DNA of 64,000 nt from assembly GCF_030272615.1 (NCBI RefSeq), contig NC_081409.1, positions 913,077,840 through 913,141,839 on the forward strand. Reading direction: 5' to 3'. Each line of letters starts with the position of its first letter. The stretch's first letter is position 1. Positions 45,115 through 56,337 of this stretch are shown piece after piece. Source of the stretch: Cryptomeria japonica. Lineage: Eukaryota; Streptophyta; Pinopsida; Cupressales; Cupressaceae. The notes under the pieces are model-generated. The model made no database searches. It was not told the origin of the DNA and was given only the letters and a program-made list of their open reading frames with translations. The position numbers were made by a program, and so were the translations under genes.

Positions 45115-46755
45115 GTGTAGGGGAAAAAGTGACACTAAGCAAACATGCCCTAATCTCACTTTCAATCACACATTTGTGGAATACGAAAGAGCCTAGAGGT
45201 ATCACACAATTGGCTACTTCTTTTTGTGGAAGAGAGAGCCACGGGCTACCTATTAGGATTTCTATTCCTTTGTTGCAAATGATAGATAGAATGATGCAAG
45301 TTCAACTATTAACCCTAAAGTGTAAGTATGAACTAGTAACAAGATTGCAGAATTAAGATTAAACAATGGAAAGCTGTAAACACAAGGACAAGACAAGAAT
45401 GCAGATGCGTACCCGGAGTTAAAATCTAAGTGAAAATGTTCAGGATGGGGGTGCGGGCGCCACTGTCCTGATTCTGCCCCTGAAACTGCTCCAAAAACTG
45501 CTATTTTGCAACCTGAAAAGCTGTCAAAATGCTGAAACTTGCTGTCTGACAGAAGGACCAGGGTGCCCAGCGCCCCTGTCCTGGCAGGACCAGGGCACCC
45601 CACGCCCCTGTCCTAGCTTTCTGGGCTGGAATTTGGTGTGAAGTTCAGTCTCCGTCTGCTTCCGTCGGATCTACAACTTGCGGCATCATCCGAATCCCGA
45701 AACCTGCACTTATATCTGAAAAGGTATGGTGGGCGGCTATATAGGGTTTTGCCTTAGTCAAATCCCTGATTTGGTGATTTCCACCTCCATGAATAGCCAA
45801 GTTGTATTGTAAAAGTAGTGTGTGTGCAGACCTTGTGTGTGTGCAAGATCCTAAAATGCAAGTAAGCAAACTAGAGCAACCTAGAAAGTAAACCCTAATT
45901 GCTTGTAAATGATAATGTAAATGCTCCAAATCAAGATGCAAAGTGATCTAAAGCATGAATAAAAATGATGTAATGAAGCTTATGCAAAGACATGAAAACA
46001 TCATGAAATCATACCCAACCCCAAGGGAGGGGTACAAGCCAATCTTCAGTCGGTGATCCCTTATTGCTCTTCAATGCCTTCAAAGCCTAAATGGATGAAT
46101 GAATTTAATGAATGCTTGATGGATGGATGTTGAATGTTGTTGAAGTCTTCAAAGATCTGCTCTTTCGCTGCATAGAAGGTCCTTCAAAACAAAAATTCCC
46201 ATCCTTTCAAATGAAGAAAGAGAGCTCTTATATATGAAACCCTAGGTCTTAATTTCAACTTTTGGCCGACCTAGAGATTGAATCTCCCATCAATTTCTTG
46301 GGGTTAAGCTTTATTTTATGATTGGATCGCGCTCCTAAAATTTCAGGAAAAATATCCGGGACCGTGTGCACTCCGGGCGCCATGGTCCCGACAACTTTTC
46401 ACCAAATTTTCAAGGCCGTCGGATATGATGATTTTAGAGAGAATCCCGAAGTTACAGGTGATTTCGAGATGTTTTGACCCCCGAAATCAAGCCCCCAAAT
46501 TCAAAATAGGACCTAATTAGGGTTTTTGATTAAATGATGTATTGGAAGAATAAAATGAAAGGGGCACACTTTAATGAAAAGGGCCCAACTTTATGATATG
46601 GGAGATGATAAAATAGAACCTTAGACCTAATTAATTTAATTAATTAAGTGCTAAAGGGGAAATGCAATGAAAAATGCAAAATGTGCCAAGGCGGGTGCTA
46701 AACTAGGTGTGAAATTGTACCACCCTAGCAAGTGCGTACAATTTACGACGCTACA
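45115..46755 (-). repeat. 5' LTR of C
   Basis: 1,641 bp. It differs from the 3' LTR by about 32 substitutions, an 11-bp gap (near 45998) and a 1-bp gap. It ends at the target duplication catgc. Confidence 0.9.
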
Positions 46756-46760
46756 CATGC

Positions 46761-47256
46761 AGACATCATTTGAAGGTTGAAGGAGGTTTTTTGTGAAGAC
46801 AATTAGAACTACACCGGTACTGAATCCAGCATAGTAAGATGTTATTTTGAGCAGTACATCCTTATTGGATTTAACAATCCAATTATAGTCAGTGTGACTC
46901 CCATTTGTGTTTGAGCAGTGAGCTCTAGGCACTTGGCCTTTCTACATATGTAGACCCCATTTGTATACACATACTATCTGCAATAGTATCATCTGATTGT
47001 GGGTAAGGTTTCCCATAGTGGTTTTTCCTCTTATAGGGTTTCCACGTACAAATATTGGTGCTATGTGTTGTGGATGTTATTGTCTTTCTATTTCATGCAT
47101 TAATCTTTACCGGTATTACAATTAACTGATAAAACTGTTTACTGGCATAAAGACTGGTTTACCGGTATTAGGCATTAAAGTTGGTTAAGTTATTTTGGTT
47201 TGAATTTATTTGACAACTGATTCACCCCCCCTCTCAGTTGTCCCCGAGACCTAACA
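46761..47256 (+). repeat. 3' LTR of A, right part
   Basis: It continues agacatcatttgaaggtt from the C insertion and ends ...GAGACCTAACA. It aligns with 24952-25451 of the 5' LTR. The target duplication gttga follows. Confidence 0.92.
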
Positions 47257-47261
47257 GTTGA

Positions 47262-47410
47262 GCATTAGGATCAACCTTAAGATTAGGTGGTACTATAATA
47301 GTTCCATTTGCATAATGAATGAGTCCCTTTTCCATTAGTTTACTCCCTGCCTTAATCTTCCATGATGCGTAATTATGAGGAGTTAAAAGTGGAAATTTAG
47401 GAGAAACCAT
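47262..47410 (-). pseudogene. Gag of B2, N-terminal 49 codons
   Basis: On the minus strand ATG at 47408-47410 begins MVSPKFPLLTPHNYASWKIK and runs to ...VDPNAQL, where element A is inserted. The gene resumes at 24361 and below. It matches the B3 gag start closely, which proves that the two minus-strand pieces belong together. Confidence 0.88.
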
Positions 47411-48168
47411 AGCACCAAAATGAAATTAAACAAGATAGAGAGAGGCACAATCACACAAGACAACCCCCCCCCTAAAATACTCAATCAACCCTCCCCCCCC
47501 CCCCCAAAAAAAAAAAAGGTGATTTGGCACTTTATGCTTAGTGCGTATACAATGGGCCACTTGTAAAACAAGGCAAAGTGGACTTCTGATTTCAATTTAC
47601 AACTTATCAAAATGAGATATAAGAGACTTCAAAAAATATTGCTAGTGCTCTAAACTGAGACCCAAGCAAAATACAAGTACCAAATAGGCCAAAAATGACT
47701 GCACTCTCAAAAAAAATGGCACCTGAAAAGGAGTCCATATGAGCCCAAATGAAGCCTCCAAAGTTGTAAAAATCAGGATTTCATGATTTCCAAAAAACTT
47801 GTATCCGAAAAAACACAAAAATCTCGCAACACTGCACAAACTACGTACCCCAAAACAAAAAAAATTGCTCGAAAAAAGGAGTTCAGATGAGTGAGATATC
47901 ACTATTTGACAATTGCCTACAAAATTATAATTTCTAAAAAAATTCCGTTGTAGCTTCAAACTTCAAATGGCTCTAGATTTGGCCTTCGAAGTCTGATTTG
48001 GATGAAACAAAATGCAAAACTGACTTTCTCGGACCTCCTCAATCCAATGGTGACCTCAAACTTGACCCATCAAGCTTCAATAATAACCTGCAATAGAAAG
48101 ATCCAAAATGGAAACCTCAAATTTCTCTCAATTGGCAAACCAATGACACTCTAATGGCTCTGATACCA
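47411..48168 (-). other. Leader of B2 with primer-binding site
   Basis: A short (about 745 bp) AT-rich leader, with the primer-binding site at 48156-48168 (plus strand ggctctgatacca). Runs of C (47464-47505) and A (near 47506-47516) lie just before gag. There is no GC-rich block. Confidence 0.7.
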
Positions 48169-48631
48169 TGTGAGATTTTACCAAGATCTAGATGCAATGG
48201 AAAGCACAAATAAGAGAGAACACAATAGATGATAGGACTAAATTGTATTCTATCAAGATGAAAAATATGATCAACTGGATCATCAATCGTTACATACAAT
48301 GAATATGAGCCTGCTTATATAGGCAAGGCTATATGGATATGTGAGCACACAAACATGACATGTGGGTCAATAAGAAACAAGGGTAGGTAGTAAATAGGTG
48401 TGGGTAGGTAGGAGAAAGAATAAAATATTCCACATGAGGTGGATCACCCATTGAATGTGGAATTTAACAACAAGATAAGTCCACAAAAGGTGGAAATCCT
48501 CCTACACACACTATCCCAATGTGGCAGAAACACCCAAGTGTCTCATAACCAAACTACCATGAAATGCATTTCCTAAGTAAACTTAATTAAGGTGTAATAA
48601 TATCCAAGATGAATAAATAATTACACCAACA
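48169..48631 (-). repeat. 5' LTR of B2
   Basis: 463 bp. On the minus strand it starts TGTTGGTGTAATTATTTATT at 48631 and ends ...AAAATCTCACA. Its right neighbour (attcatcctcttccaagag) is B1 gag sequence. Confidence 0.88.
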
Positions 48632-48636
48632 ATATT

Positions 48637-49987
48637 CATCCTCTTCCAAGAGAGACAATTCACCAAAGAGGGAGAGACCTACTTGTGCCTATTGTAAAAT
48701 GTTTGGTCATGAGGAGCGTCATTTCCATTCTAAGAAGATTGATGAGCTCACACATATCCTCAAAAAGAATAAAATTGATTTTCCTAATGCCTACAAGGAG
48801 GATTCATCAACTTCCACTTCCACACAATCAAAGGGGAAAGGGAAAGCATTCATGGCTTCTACAAGTGGGAAGACTCACTTTTTTGGGACAAGAAAAGTAA
48901 AAGCTCTTTGTGCTACTACTAGTCATGATTCAAGGAGATGAATTCTAGATTCAGAGGCTTCTCATCATATGGCATCTTTGTAGTCTATGTTTTCTACATT
49001 TGAGCCTTACACCATGTCACATATTTTGATGGACAATCATACATACATGGATGTGATTGGGAAAGGATATATTGCCATTGGGGATAAGTCCTTCAATGAT
49101 GTATGTGTACCCCATTTGACAAACAATCTCCTTTCCATCTATCAAATCACACATGGTGCAACTAAGAGAATTGTGGAATTCACACCTGAGTCAGTTTTCA
49201 TTAGAGACTTGGGTACTAGAGCTATCATTGCGATTGGGCTAGTTGATAATGCATCTCAGTTATATTCCTTTCAGATTTTTTTGATGAAGATGATTTCACA
49301 TATGATGATTCTACACATAATGATCATACTTCTTGTGATGGTTTAGATTTTGAGGAGAAATTTGGGTACTTGAACTTGGGGATTCTCAAATGTGACCCCG
49401 TTCTTGAGCCTTGTGTTTTATCTCCTTCTATTGATATCACATCACCTATTGCACCTAATGATGTGGATAGTGTGATAGTTTTGCCTTCATGTGATTCAGT
49501 CCAGTAGGATATTTCATGTCTTCCAACTTCAGTTTCATGGGATGAGTACTTGACAGACATTGCAGATTTGGGAGACATCATTGATGATATTCATCTTCTC
49601 TTTGATGAAGATTATCCTTCTTTGATTGTTGCAAGGGAACACTCTGAACCTCTTTTTCATTCTCTACATGATCATTCCTTTGAGGTTGACTTGATTGTGG
49701 ATACTTATGTACAATAGTTGGAGGAGGTCTCTTTATGTTTATAGGAGACATGTGAGTCTTTGGAACTTGTTCTACTTTCTTCTCCACTAGGTCTTGGAGT
49801 GCCTTTTTCAGTAGTGTGGACTAGTTTAACACCTTTGGAGGGGATATCTTTCAACATCGACATGGGGACACTTGAGCAGTTTTCAGAGATTCCATTCATT
49901 GTGAGTTTTTTAATACATCTTCCCTTCAAGATTAGGGAGACTTCATAGATACACCTTTGGTTTTGTTTCTTCCTAAGGGGAGGAATG
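48637..49987 (+). pseudogene. Gag end, protease motif and acidic tail of B1
   Basis: It resumes at the B3-equivalent position 30022. The knuckle CAYCKMFGHEERHF has lost its last Cys. The protease region reads ILDSEASHHMAS, so the catalytic DSG is DSE, and stops precede and follow it. The tail shows DFEEKFGYLNLGILKCDPVL and DLGDIIDDIHLLFDEDYPS, then the same TAG as B3 after YVQ (49714-49716), and ends near 49987. No pol domains. Confidence 0.8.
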
Positions 49988-50371
49988 TTGTTTGATGTTC
50001 ATGGAGCAGTTTCTTCATTCATAATTGAGCTTCTATCATTGGTGTAGATTCTACATTGAGGGGGGGGATTCCTTGTCTCTCTTCTTCTTCACTCATATGG
50101 GGGGACTTTTTCCTTACATGGGGTTTTGTTCCTCACATTCTTCTATGAGAGTTCTCTTGTATAGCTTTCATCTCTCTTTTGGGGGAGGGTTTTCTCCCAT
50201 TGGGTTTTTCTCTCTTTCCCCACTTTGTGAGAGATTTCATTGCATTGGTTTGCATGCATTTGAATTTGTACATGCTTACCGAACATGGCCTCGTAGTCGG
50301 GACCCATCTTGCATTGCTTAGTTGCATTTTAGACTTGAGTGCATTCCCCTAAGTTGCACTTAAGGGGGGGG
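49988..50371 (+). other. 3' non-coding region, hairpin and polypurine tract of B1
   Basis: It corresponds to 31418-31786 of B3. The hairpin stem CTTGAGTGCA (50334-50343) and TGCACTTAAG (50355-50364) contains one G-T wobble compared with B3, so the stem is kept. A G-run (50365-50371) leads into the LTR. Confidence 0.65.
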
Positions 50372-50577
50372 TGTTGGTGTAAATAATTATTCATCTTGGA
50401 TATTATTAAACCTTAATTAAGTTTACTTAGGAAATGCATTTCATAGTAGTTTAGGTATGAGACACTTGGGTGTTTGTGCCACATTGGGATAGTGTGTGTA
50501 GGAGAATTTCCACCTTTTATGGCGTGATCTTGTTAATACTCTATCATATACACTTATTGTGGAGTGATAATTCCACC
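50372..50577 (+). repeat. 3' LTR of B1, truncated
   Basis: It starts TGTTGGTGTAAATAATTATT and follows the 5' LTR for about 206 bp until ...gataattccacc, then changes to unrelated sequence. The remaining 240 bp are missing. Confidence 0.8.
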
Positions 50578-50974
50578 ATAATTTTTGCATCACTAATCTC
50601 ATCTAATATTCTATATATCAAAATGACCTAATAGACTGACTTATATACCCTTACAAACTTTCATGTCATATTTCGGCTTACATTGATAATACAAAATAAT
50701 AATACATGTCAGCTCATTACAAATATATATAAATTATAAAATGCTTTGCCGTTTACTACCCTTTGCCAGATCTCCAAGTGATGTCAGCTTCCCAATACTC
50801 TTTGTCGGTTCTCCAAATGATGTTGGCTTCCCATACTAGTACCTAGTTTGTCGGTTACCTTGAAATCCTTGATTTTAGTGAAGTGTCTATCGGATGTGAA
50901 TCCAAACCAAAATATGTTGTCTATGTTTCCATCAATGACAACATAAGAAACCAAATGAGTTTCAATTGCCAACA
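50578..50974 (-). repeat. Minus-strand LTR fragment
   Basis: On the minus strand it starts TGTTGGCAATTGAAACTC at 50974 with the family motif GTCATTGATGGAAAC, and is cut at 50578. No polypurine complement is on its right, so it looks like the start of a 5' LTR. It may belong to the same group as F, but the LTR sequences differ. Confidence 0.5.
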
Positions 50975-51120
50975 ATGTGTGATATTGATGTTGTGTTGAT
51001 TTGTTCTTTTATTGTTAATTATTAGATCTGGAATTGTGTTTGAGTTAAGAAAACTTTGTGAGCAAATTGATTCACCCCCCCCCCCCCCCCCTCAGTTTGT
51101 TGCCTTGTTGCCAATAGTTC
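50975..51120 (+). repeat. Plus-strand LTR end fragment with C-run
   Basis: AT-rich sequence ends in gattcac plus a C-run (about 51077-51094) and ctcagtttgttgcc, the same signature seen near the LTR ends of A, G and H. The rest of that LTR is not seen. Confidence 0.4.
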
Positions 51121-51695
51121 TGAGGATATAAATGAACCCATGTCCTTGATGAGACAACTTTTGGAAGTCATGAGTAAAACATAGTCAAGTTTGGATAACC
51201 TAGAGAGGACGTTTGAGAGTCAAAGTGAATCCAAAGATGAAGAATTAGAAACCCAATCAAGGGGTAATTTGATAGGCATGAAAATGCTATGTTAAATGGA
51301 CAACAAGAAGAGAAATTAGAGTCCCTAGACTTAAATAATAATAAAAATCAATTAGCTATGGATCTTTCTAATGATATGAAGAAAATAAAACCACCAAAAT
51401 TCGAGGGTTCTACATTATGGGACACTACTAAATCATGGATCACGAAGATGGAAAAATATTTCGAGATTTAGAATTATTTAGATAATTCTAAAGAAGCATA
51501 GAGGGCCTACCACCTATTAGGAGAGGCTTCCACATGGTGGGAGAACAAGAAGGAAGAAATAGGATTGAAGATAATTAAGATTATTGGGGAACAATTTGTA
51601 GGAATCTTTGGACAAAGATGGCTTCCACAAATTTTTTATGATAAAAAAATGTTGGACTTTCAAAATCTTAGGCAAGGGGAGAAGTCGATTAACAA
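51121..51695 (+). pseudogene. Ty3/Gypsy gag fragment
   Basis: The translation gives IKPPKFEGSTLWDTTKSWIT, then HLLGEASTWWENKKEEIGL, FGQRWLPQIFYDKKMLDFQN and LRQGEKSIN, typical of the retrotransposon gag domain of plant Ty3 elements. Stops interrupt it (51187, 51470, 51500). It is cut at 51695 by the 5' LTR of G. There is no knuckle or pol. Confidence 0.75.
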
Positions 51696-53149
51696 TGCTA
51701 GATTTTTTTTAATGTAATTGATGTCAAACTCGGTAATCTGGTTTGGACTGGATGTGGTATGTTGAGTAACAATGGAAGATAGGTATGTATGTGATATGAA
51801 GCAATAAGGCACATATGATCTACTAGAGTCATTTTTAGAAGATCCTCTTCTCTGGAATCTTGTGTCTTGTTTATCATGGTTTGTATCCAATTCTAGGATC
51901 AACTCTGTGAGTTTTGATATCAGTTATATTAGTAGTATCAATTATATTAGTCATATTAATGGTATCAGTTGTATCAATTTGTATTACTATTCAAATAATT
52001 ATATTGCATCATGTTTCATGTTTTGAAATTTGTGGCATCTATATCTTGAAGTTAGGAGTTTCTATGCTTGGAGTTTATGCTTATAGGTCTGTATCCTTGG
52101 GTCTAGTAGACCCCTGCTTTGTTTCAATAATTGAGGCATATGTTTCAATAAATTAAGTGTGTAGAAGATTGGTGAAGGCCAACTTGATTATCCTATTTTT
52201 GATTGAGGCATATGTTTCAATAAATGAAGTGTGTGAAGGAAGCATGTAGAATATTGGTGAAGGCCAACTTGGTTATCCTATTTTTTGGTTGAGGCATGTT
52301 TTGAATAATGTGTTGATCCAAGCAATGTATTATTGTGTAAACCATGTATTCTTGGCCAACATATTATCTCAGTGTATGTGCTTACTGATATATGCATATA
52401 TATATATATAGAGAGAGAGAGAGGAGTAGTGTGGATGTGAGAATTGAAGAAGAGTAGTGTGTGTGTGGTATGAAGTATAATAGAGAGTATATGTGTGTGT
52501 GATAGTAGAGTAAGAAGTGTGCAATTTATGGACAAAAGAGTAGTTGGAGTAAGAGAGCAGTATATAGTGTGAGAAGTGGAATAAGATGTATGAGAAAAGG
52601 TGTGTGGAAGAGTGTAGATAGTGTTGCAGTAATCCTTTATCGGATTTGCTACAAGTAGTTGGTTTAGTAGAGTGTAGTCACAGTGGTATAGTAATTCTTT
52701 ACAGGATCCATTGAAGGCAATTGTGGATAGGTTGGAGAGATCCCCTACTGTATCTACTAAGAGTTTCTGTGAGTTGATATTTGAGCTTATTTTGGAAATA
52801 ATCTCATGCATTAGTAGATGTAATTTTCCTCATTTAATTTTTTTTCTATTGCAGTGAGCATTCTAGCAGCGAGTCACTTTGTAATCTGGTAGTGAACCAC
52901 CCCATTTTGTAAACACAATATAACTAGTTATATTATCTTGAGAGTTAACCCTCTTTTTGGTTTTTCCCATTTGGGTTTTCCATGTATAAAATCTGGTGTT
53001 CAATTTGTGGTTTTTTGTTTATTATGCATTTATTGTTTCATGTTGATGTGATTAATTTCTAATGGTTAAATTAATTAATTTTTTTTGAAAGTGTGGGAAT
53101 ATTGATTCACCCCCCCTCTTAGTATTTTGGTCTATTCAACCATTCAACA
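51696..53149 (+). repeat. 5' LTR of G
   Basis: 1,454 bp, TGCTAGATTTTTTTTAATG to ...CATTCAACA; the 3' LTR starts TGTTAGATTTGTGCG. It holds an internal repeat (ttgaggcata at 52131 and 52203, a variant at 52289), a TA/GA microsatellite (about 52386-52422) and the core ggtttttcccatttgggttt (about 52961-52980). PBS TGGTATCAGAGC is at 53152-53163. Confidence 0.8.
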
Positions 53150-53227
53150 ATTGGTATCAGAGCTTGGTCCCTTGTTTGATAGCTTAAACACTTCAGGGAG
53201 ATCCTTGTTGGCTGAATCATCACACCA

Positions 53228-54188
53228 ATGGGTATAACTAAAAAATATCATCTAGATGAAGAGTTGCAAATAGCTCTTGAAGATCCAAAGAGTGTGGAAT
53301 CTAAGAATGAGGAATTAAAAGAAAATATCAGAGAAGCAAATGATTGTGCAATGAAGTTGCGAGGATAGATCTGGAAGTTCAAGTTGAGACATAAGGAAGT
53401 TAATAATTAGTTGAAGCAGGCAAATGAAACCATTAAATATTTGATGCTGAAAATTTTGAAAAAAAACAAGATATAGGAAATCTTGAACTAATAAATCAAG
53501 TTGAAGACTGAAGAATGTGAGAAGCTAGAACAAGAAGTGAAGAAGTTGAAGGAAGAAAGTAAAGTTATTGAGAGTAGTAAAGTTCTGGAAGACTTGATTA
53601 AAATGCAAAAATCTCATTTAGACAAGACTCGACTAGGATTTTAGACCAATTAATGTTAAAATTAAAATGATAAAGACAAAGGAAAGGAAGTCAAAGTTGA
53701 AGTGGAAAATAAACCTGAAGATGCAAGCAAAACCCAGAATCAGAGATCTACTGCAAGGAGACTACTGGTTCGAAAATTGAATGCACAAAGGTACCCATCA
53801 TTTAATGGTTATTATTTTCAATGCAATAAATTTGGTCATAAGGTTGTAGATTGTAGAAGCATTCAATGCTACAATTGCAAGAAGTTTTGTACAAGAAAAT
53901 TACTATAGAAATCATGTAGCGAGTCAGAAACATAATCCAGTTGGAGTGAATAAGGTAACTAATATCTTTCATGGATATTGTCAAATATGCAATGGTTATG
54001 GTCACAAAGCTAATTAGTATAGATCTAGAACACATTCAACAAATTCAATGTAGAGGAACATCAATTGTTACAAGTGCAAGCAATCTGGACATTTATGCTA
54101 ATCAATGCAGAAATGAAGTTGCTATGATGAATTCTACAGAGAAGAATGTGATGAAGACTAGTGAACCAAAGAAAAGGAAAGTCCTGGT
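53228..54188 (+). pseudogene. Gag of G: coiled coil and four decayed knuckles
   Basis: ATG 53228 begins MGITKKYHLDEELQIALEDP, followed by a charged coiled coil to about 53640 with several stops. Knuckle-like units are YFQCNKFGHKVVDC (about 53817), CYNCKKF (53869), CQICNGYGHKAN (about 53980) and CYKCKQSGHLC (about 54069), spread over two frames. H is inserted at 54189. Same coiled-coil-plus-knuckles plan as E and H. Confidence 0.7.
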
Positions 54189-55024
54189 TGTTGACATTCT
54201 ACACTCACATGAGAATGGTTTATGTTATCATTGATGGCAAACAACCGGTAACAGGATTCTACAGGTACTGACAACACAAACATCATTTACCGACAATGGC
54301 AAGCATAGCAAGTTCATTCATCGACATCTAGTTTACACTGAATATAAAGCATATCGACACTCAGGACGACATGAGACAAAGTTTTGTTTATATGAATTGT
54401 ATTGTAATGTAATTAATTATATGTAAGCCGACATGATGTATTGTAAAGACTCATATATGTATGACATCTTATAGGTCATTTTGATATGAGGAAAAATATA
54501 GAATAAAAGAGAGGTGATTATGTAATAGATTATAGAAGATAGGTTATGTGAGCGAATAACATTTGCCGATAAGGTTTTTGGTCAAGGTTTCTGATTGAGA
54601 TTAAACCAGTACTGAATCAAGCATTGCAGATGCTATTTTGAGCAGTACATTGTCTTGAATTTAATTATCCATTTTCTAGTCAGTGAGACTCCTTCATTGA
54701 GTAGTGAGCTCTAGGCTATTGGCCTTCCTGCATGTGGAGGGCCCTATTGTAAGTAATATTTATTCATATTGGCTAGAGAGTAAATATTGTGGGTCATAAA
54801 TCCCGCCGAGGTTTTTCCCTTATCGGGTTTTCTTGCCAAAATATCTTGTGTTATGGTGTGCATTTATGTTTTCTTTATTATTTCTCTTTGCTGCATTATT
54901 ACTTGTTTACCGGTAATTAATTTGGGTTGAAAAGTTATAAATAAGTTCAAATATTCCATTAACCAATTAGACACTAATTCACCCCCCCCTCTTAGTGTCT
55001 TTGGGACTGTCATTGCATATAACA
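54189..55024 (+). repeat. 5' LTR of H
   Basis: TGTTGACATTCTACACTC to ...TGCATATAACA, with GTTATCATTGATGGCAAAC near the start, core ggtttttcccttatcgggtt (54801-54820) and end signature ttcacccccccctcttagtg. PBS TGGTATCAGAGCC is at 55027-55039 after a 2-base gap, as in A. Confidence 0.88.
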
Positions 55025-55095
55025 ATTGGTATCAGAGCCTGGTCCTATATTTGCAAAAGCCTAACAACTTGAGGAAGATTTTGAAACCGGTATCG

Positions 55096-56163
55096 ATGGA
55101 GAGTTTGAGAAAATAGTTGGAAGGAGCTCTTGAATATTTTGATGCAAAAAAATTGAAGAATATCAAACTTGAAGATGATCTAAGGACTGCCCAGGAATTC
55201 ATTAAAGGACTTCAAGAGAACCTGGTTATAGCACAAAACAAGAGGAAGGAACTTCATGAGAAAATGCAGAAACATGATGATGAAAAGGAAACTCTTAGGG
55301 ATATTGTAGAGAAGTTGAGGCATGAGAACACTAACATGAAGAATGAAATGAAAAATCTAACGATGAGGCTATGTAAGGATATTGAAGATAGGAAGAAGAA
55401 TGAAGAAGACTTGACTAGGAGACTTAATGACGGAGCAAATGAAAATCTAAGACTTTGTCATGAAAATGATATGCTAAAGACAGATCTGATTCACATGAAA
55501 CATGATAAAGATGAGCTTATGAGACAAGTTGGCATTCTGGAAAATGAGTTGATCACTAAAAATGAATACAAAGACAAATTCAAGAAAAGTTGAAAATGGC
55601 TTGCTGACATGCCGAAAAGACAAAAACCTGATAGAGATACAATTGGACTTGGATTTGAACATGAAGAAAGTTTCGGGACTGCAAATAATCAAGATCACAG
55701 CAAACCGGTAAGACAACCTAATACTTATAAATTTAATGGGAAATGTTTTAATTGCAACAAATTTAGTCATAGAGAACATCAGTGCAGATTTAGAAATAAT
55801 CAGAATACAAATTTACCCACCGGTCAATGTTCCAAATGCAACAAAGTTGGTTATAACTCAAAAAATTGCAGAATGAATGTTAAATGCTATGTTTGTGGTA
55901 GATTTAGACATTTATCTAATCAATGCAGGACACAAACCGGTCAAGGATATGGAAAAGCTATTAAGAGGAATAATGTAACTTGTTATGCATGTAACAAGAT
56001 TGGACATATTGCAAAATTTTGTGGAAGCAAGACTATACCAGATAACAATAAAGGATCTAATGTGAAGGGAAAAGAAAAAGTAAACGAAATAAAGAAAGAA
56101 TTTTCAAAACAATGGATTAAGAAGAGAGATCAGAAAATTGATGAATCTGTCTCACACCAGTAG
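55096..56163 (+). pseudogene. Gag of H: coiled coil and four CCHC knuckles
   Basis: ATG 55096 (MESLRK) is followed by a TAG (55114) and then a 158-codon coiled coil (LEGALEYFDAKKLKN...). After a TGA (55591) the same frame carries four knuckles: CFNCNKFSHREHQC (55747), CSKCNKVGYNSKNC (about 55831, His changed to Tyr), CYVCGRFRHLSNQC (about 55888) and CYACNKIGHIAKFC (about 55984). It ends at TAG 56161. With only two stops in 355 codons it is the best-preserved gag of this family here. RNA binding by the knuckles is expected from the motif. Confidence 0.85.
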
Positions 56164-56337
56164 AATAGAGTAATCCTCCATCAGTAGGAGATTCTTCATC
56201 TGACTAAGGAATAATCCTTAGGGGGTATAGCAGCAAATTGAAAATCATGCATTCTACCCTCGGTTGATGGTAAGAAGTTGTATTTCTTCTTTACCGATAG
56301 GTTAGTCTAATGGTTGGGAGAGTGAAAGAAATAGCAA

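Larger units (their letters stand above)
38097..46755 (-). mobile_element. Element C: Gypsy-like LTR element without RT or integrase
   Basis: The LTRs at 38097-39728 and 45115-46755 are near identical. The target duplication catgc flanks the element (38092-38096, 46756-46760). The coding strand is minus, so the right LTR is the 5' one. The 5.4-kb interior has a polyprotein with a Gypsy-type protease and a G-patch-like motif but no reverse transcriptase, RNase H or integrase. By hand alignment I count about 32 substitutions and two gaps between the LTRs (about 2%), nearly all transitions. It is therefore a fairly recent insertion. Confidence 0.92.
24367..47256 (+). mobile_element. Element A: Copia/Sirevirus-like retrotransposon with full pol, nested insertions
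   Basis: It has a 5' LTR (24367-25451), primer-binding site, gag, protease, integrase, reverse transcriptase, RNase H, four polypurine-like tracts and a 3' LTR (37527-38096 plus 46761-47256). The target duplication gttga flanks it (24362-24366 and 47257-47261). X interrupts gag at 26262/33772, and C interrupts the 3' LTR. Domain order protease-integrase-RT-RNase H marks it as Copia. Repeated polypurine tracts point to Sirevirus. Stops and frameshifts make it inactive. Confidence 0.9.
22101..48631 (-). mobile_element. B2: minus-strand B-family element inside B1, split by A
   Basis: Its 5' LTR is at the right (48169-48631), followed leftward by the primer-binding site (48156-48168), leader, gag start (47410), the A insertion (24367-47256, target duplication gttga) and then the rest of gag, protease and tail down to 22101. 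The 3' LTR and polypurine tract are missing; the element ends inside its 3' non-coding region where it fuses to B1 gag. It differs from B1 and B3 by a short leader lacking a GC-rich block. Confidence 0.8.
17265..50577 (+). mobile_element. B1: non-autonomous Copia (B family), outer shell of the nest
   Basis: The left half (17265-22102) has the 5' LTR, primer-binding site, leader and first part of gag. The right half (48632-50577) resumes at the matching position of gag-protease, then the acidic tail, polypurine tract and a truncated 3' LTR. Both ends share an LTR subtype (tgatcttgtta.tactctatcata) that B3 lacks, so I read them as one element split by B2. About 200 bp of gag is missing at the left junction (22101-22102). 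The 3' LTR stops after about 206 bp, so no target duplication can be checked. Confidence 0.75.

Noticed and set aside
14767-50974. LTR fragment 50578-50974 as the 5' LTR of element F
   Set aside because: Position and strand would fit, but its sequence differs too much from the F 3' LTR (14767-15667) to be its pair.
51077-51094. C-runs at LTR ends (also near 47464-47505 and 58740) as sequencing errors
   Set aside because: The C-run signature recurs near most LTR ends here (A, E, F, G, H), so a run is real, although exact lengths may be unreliable.
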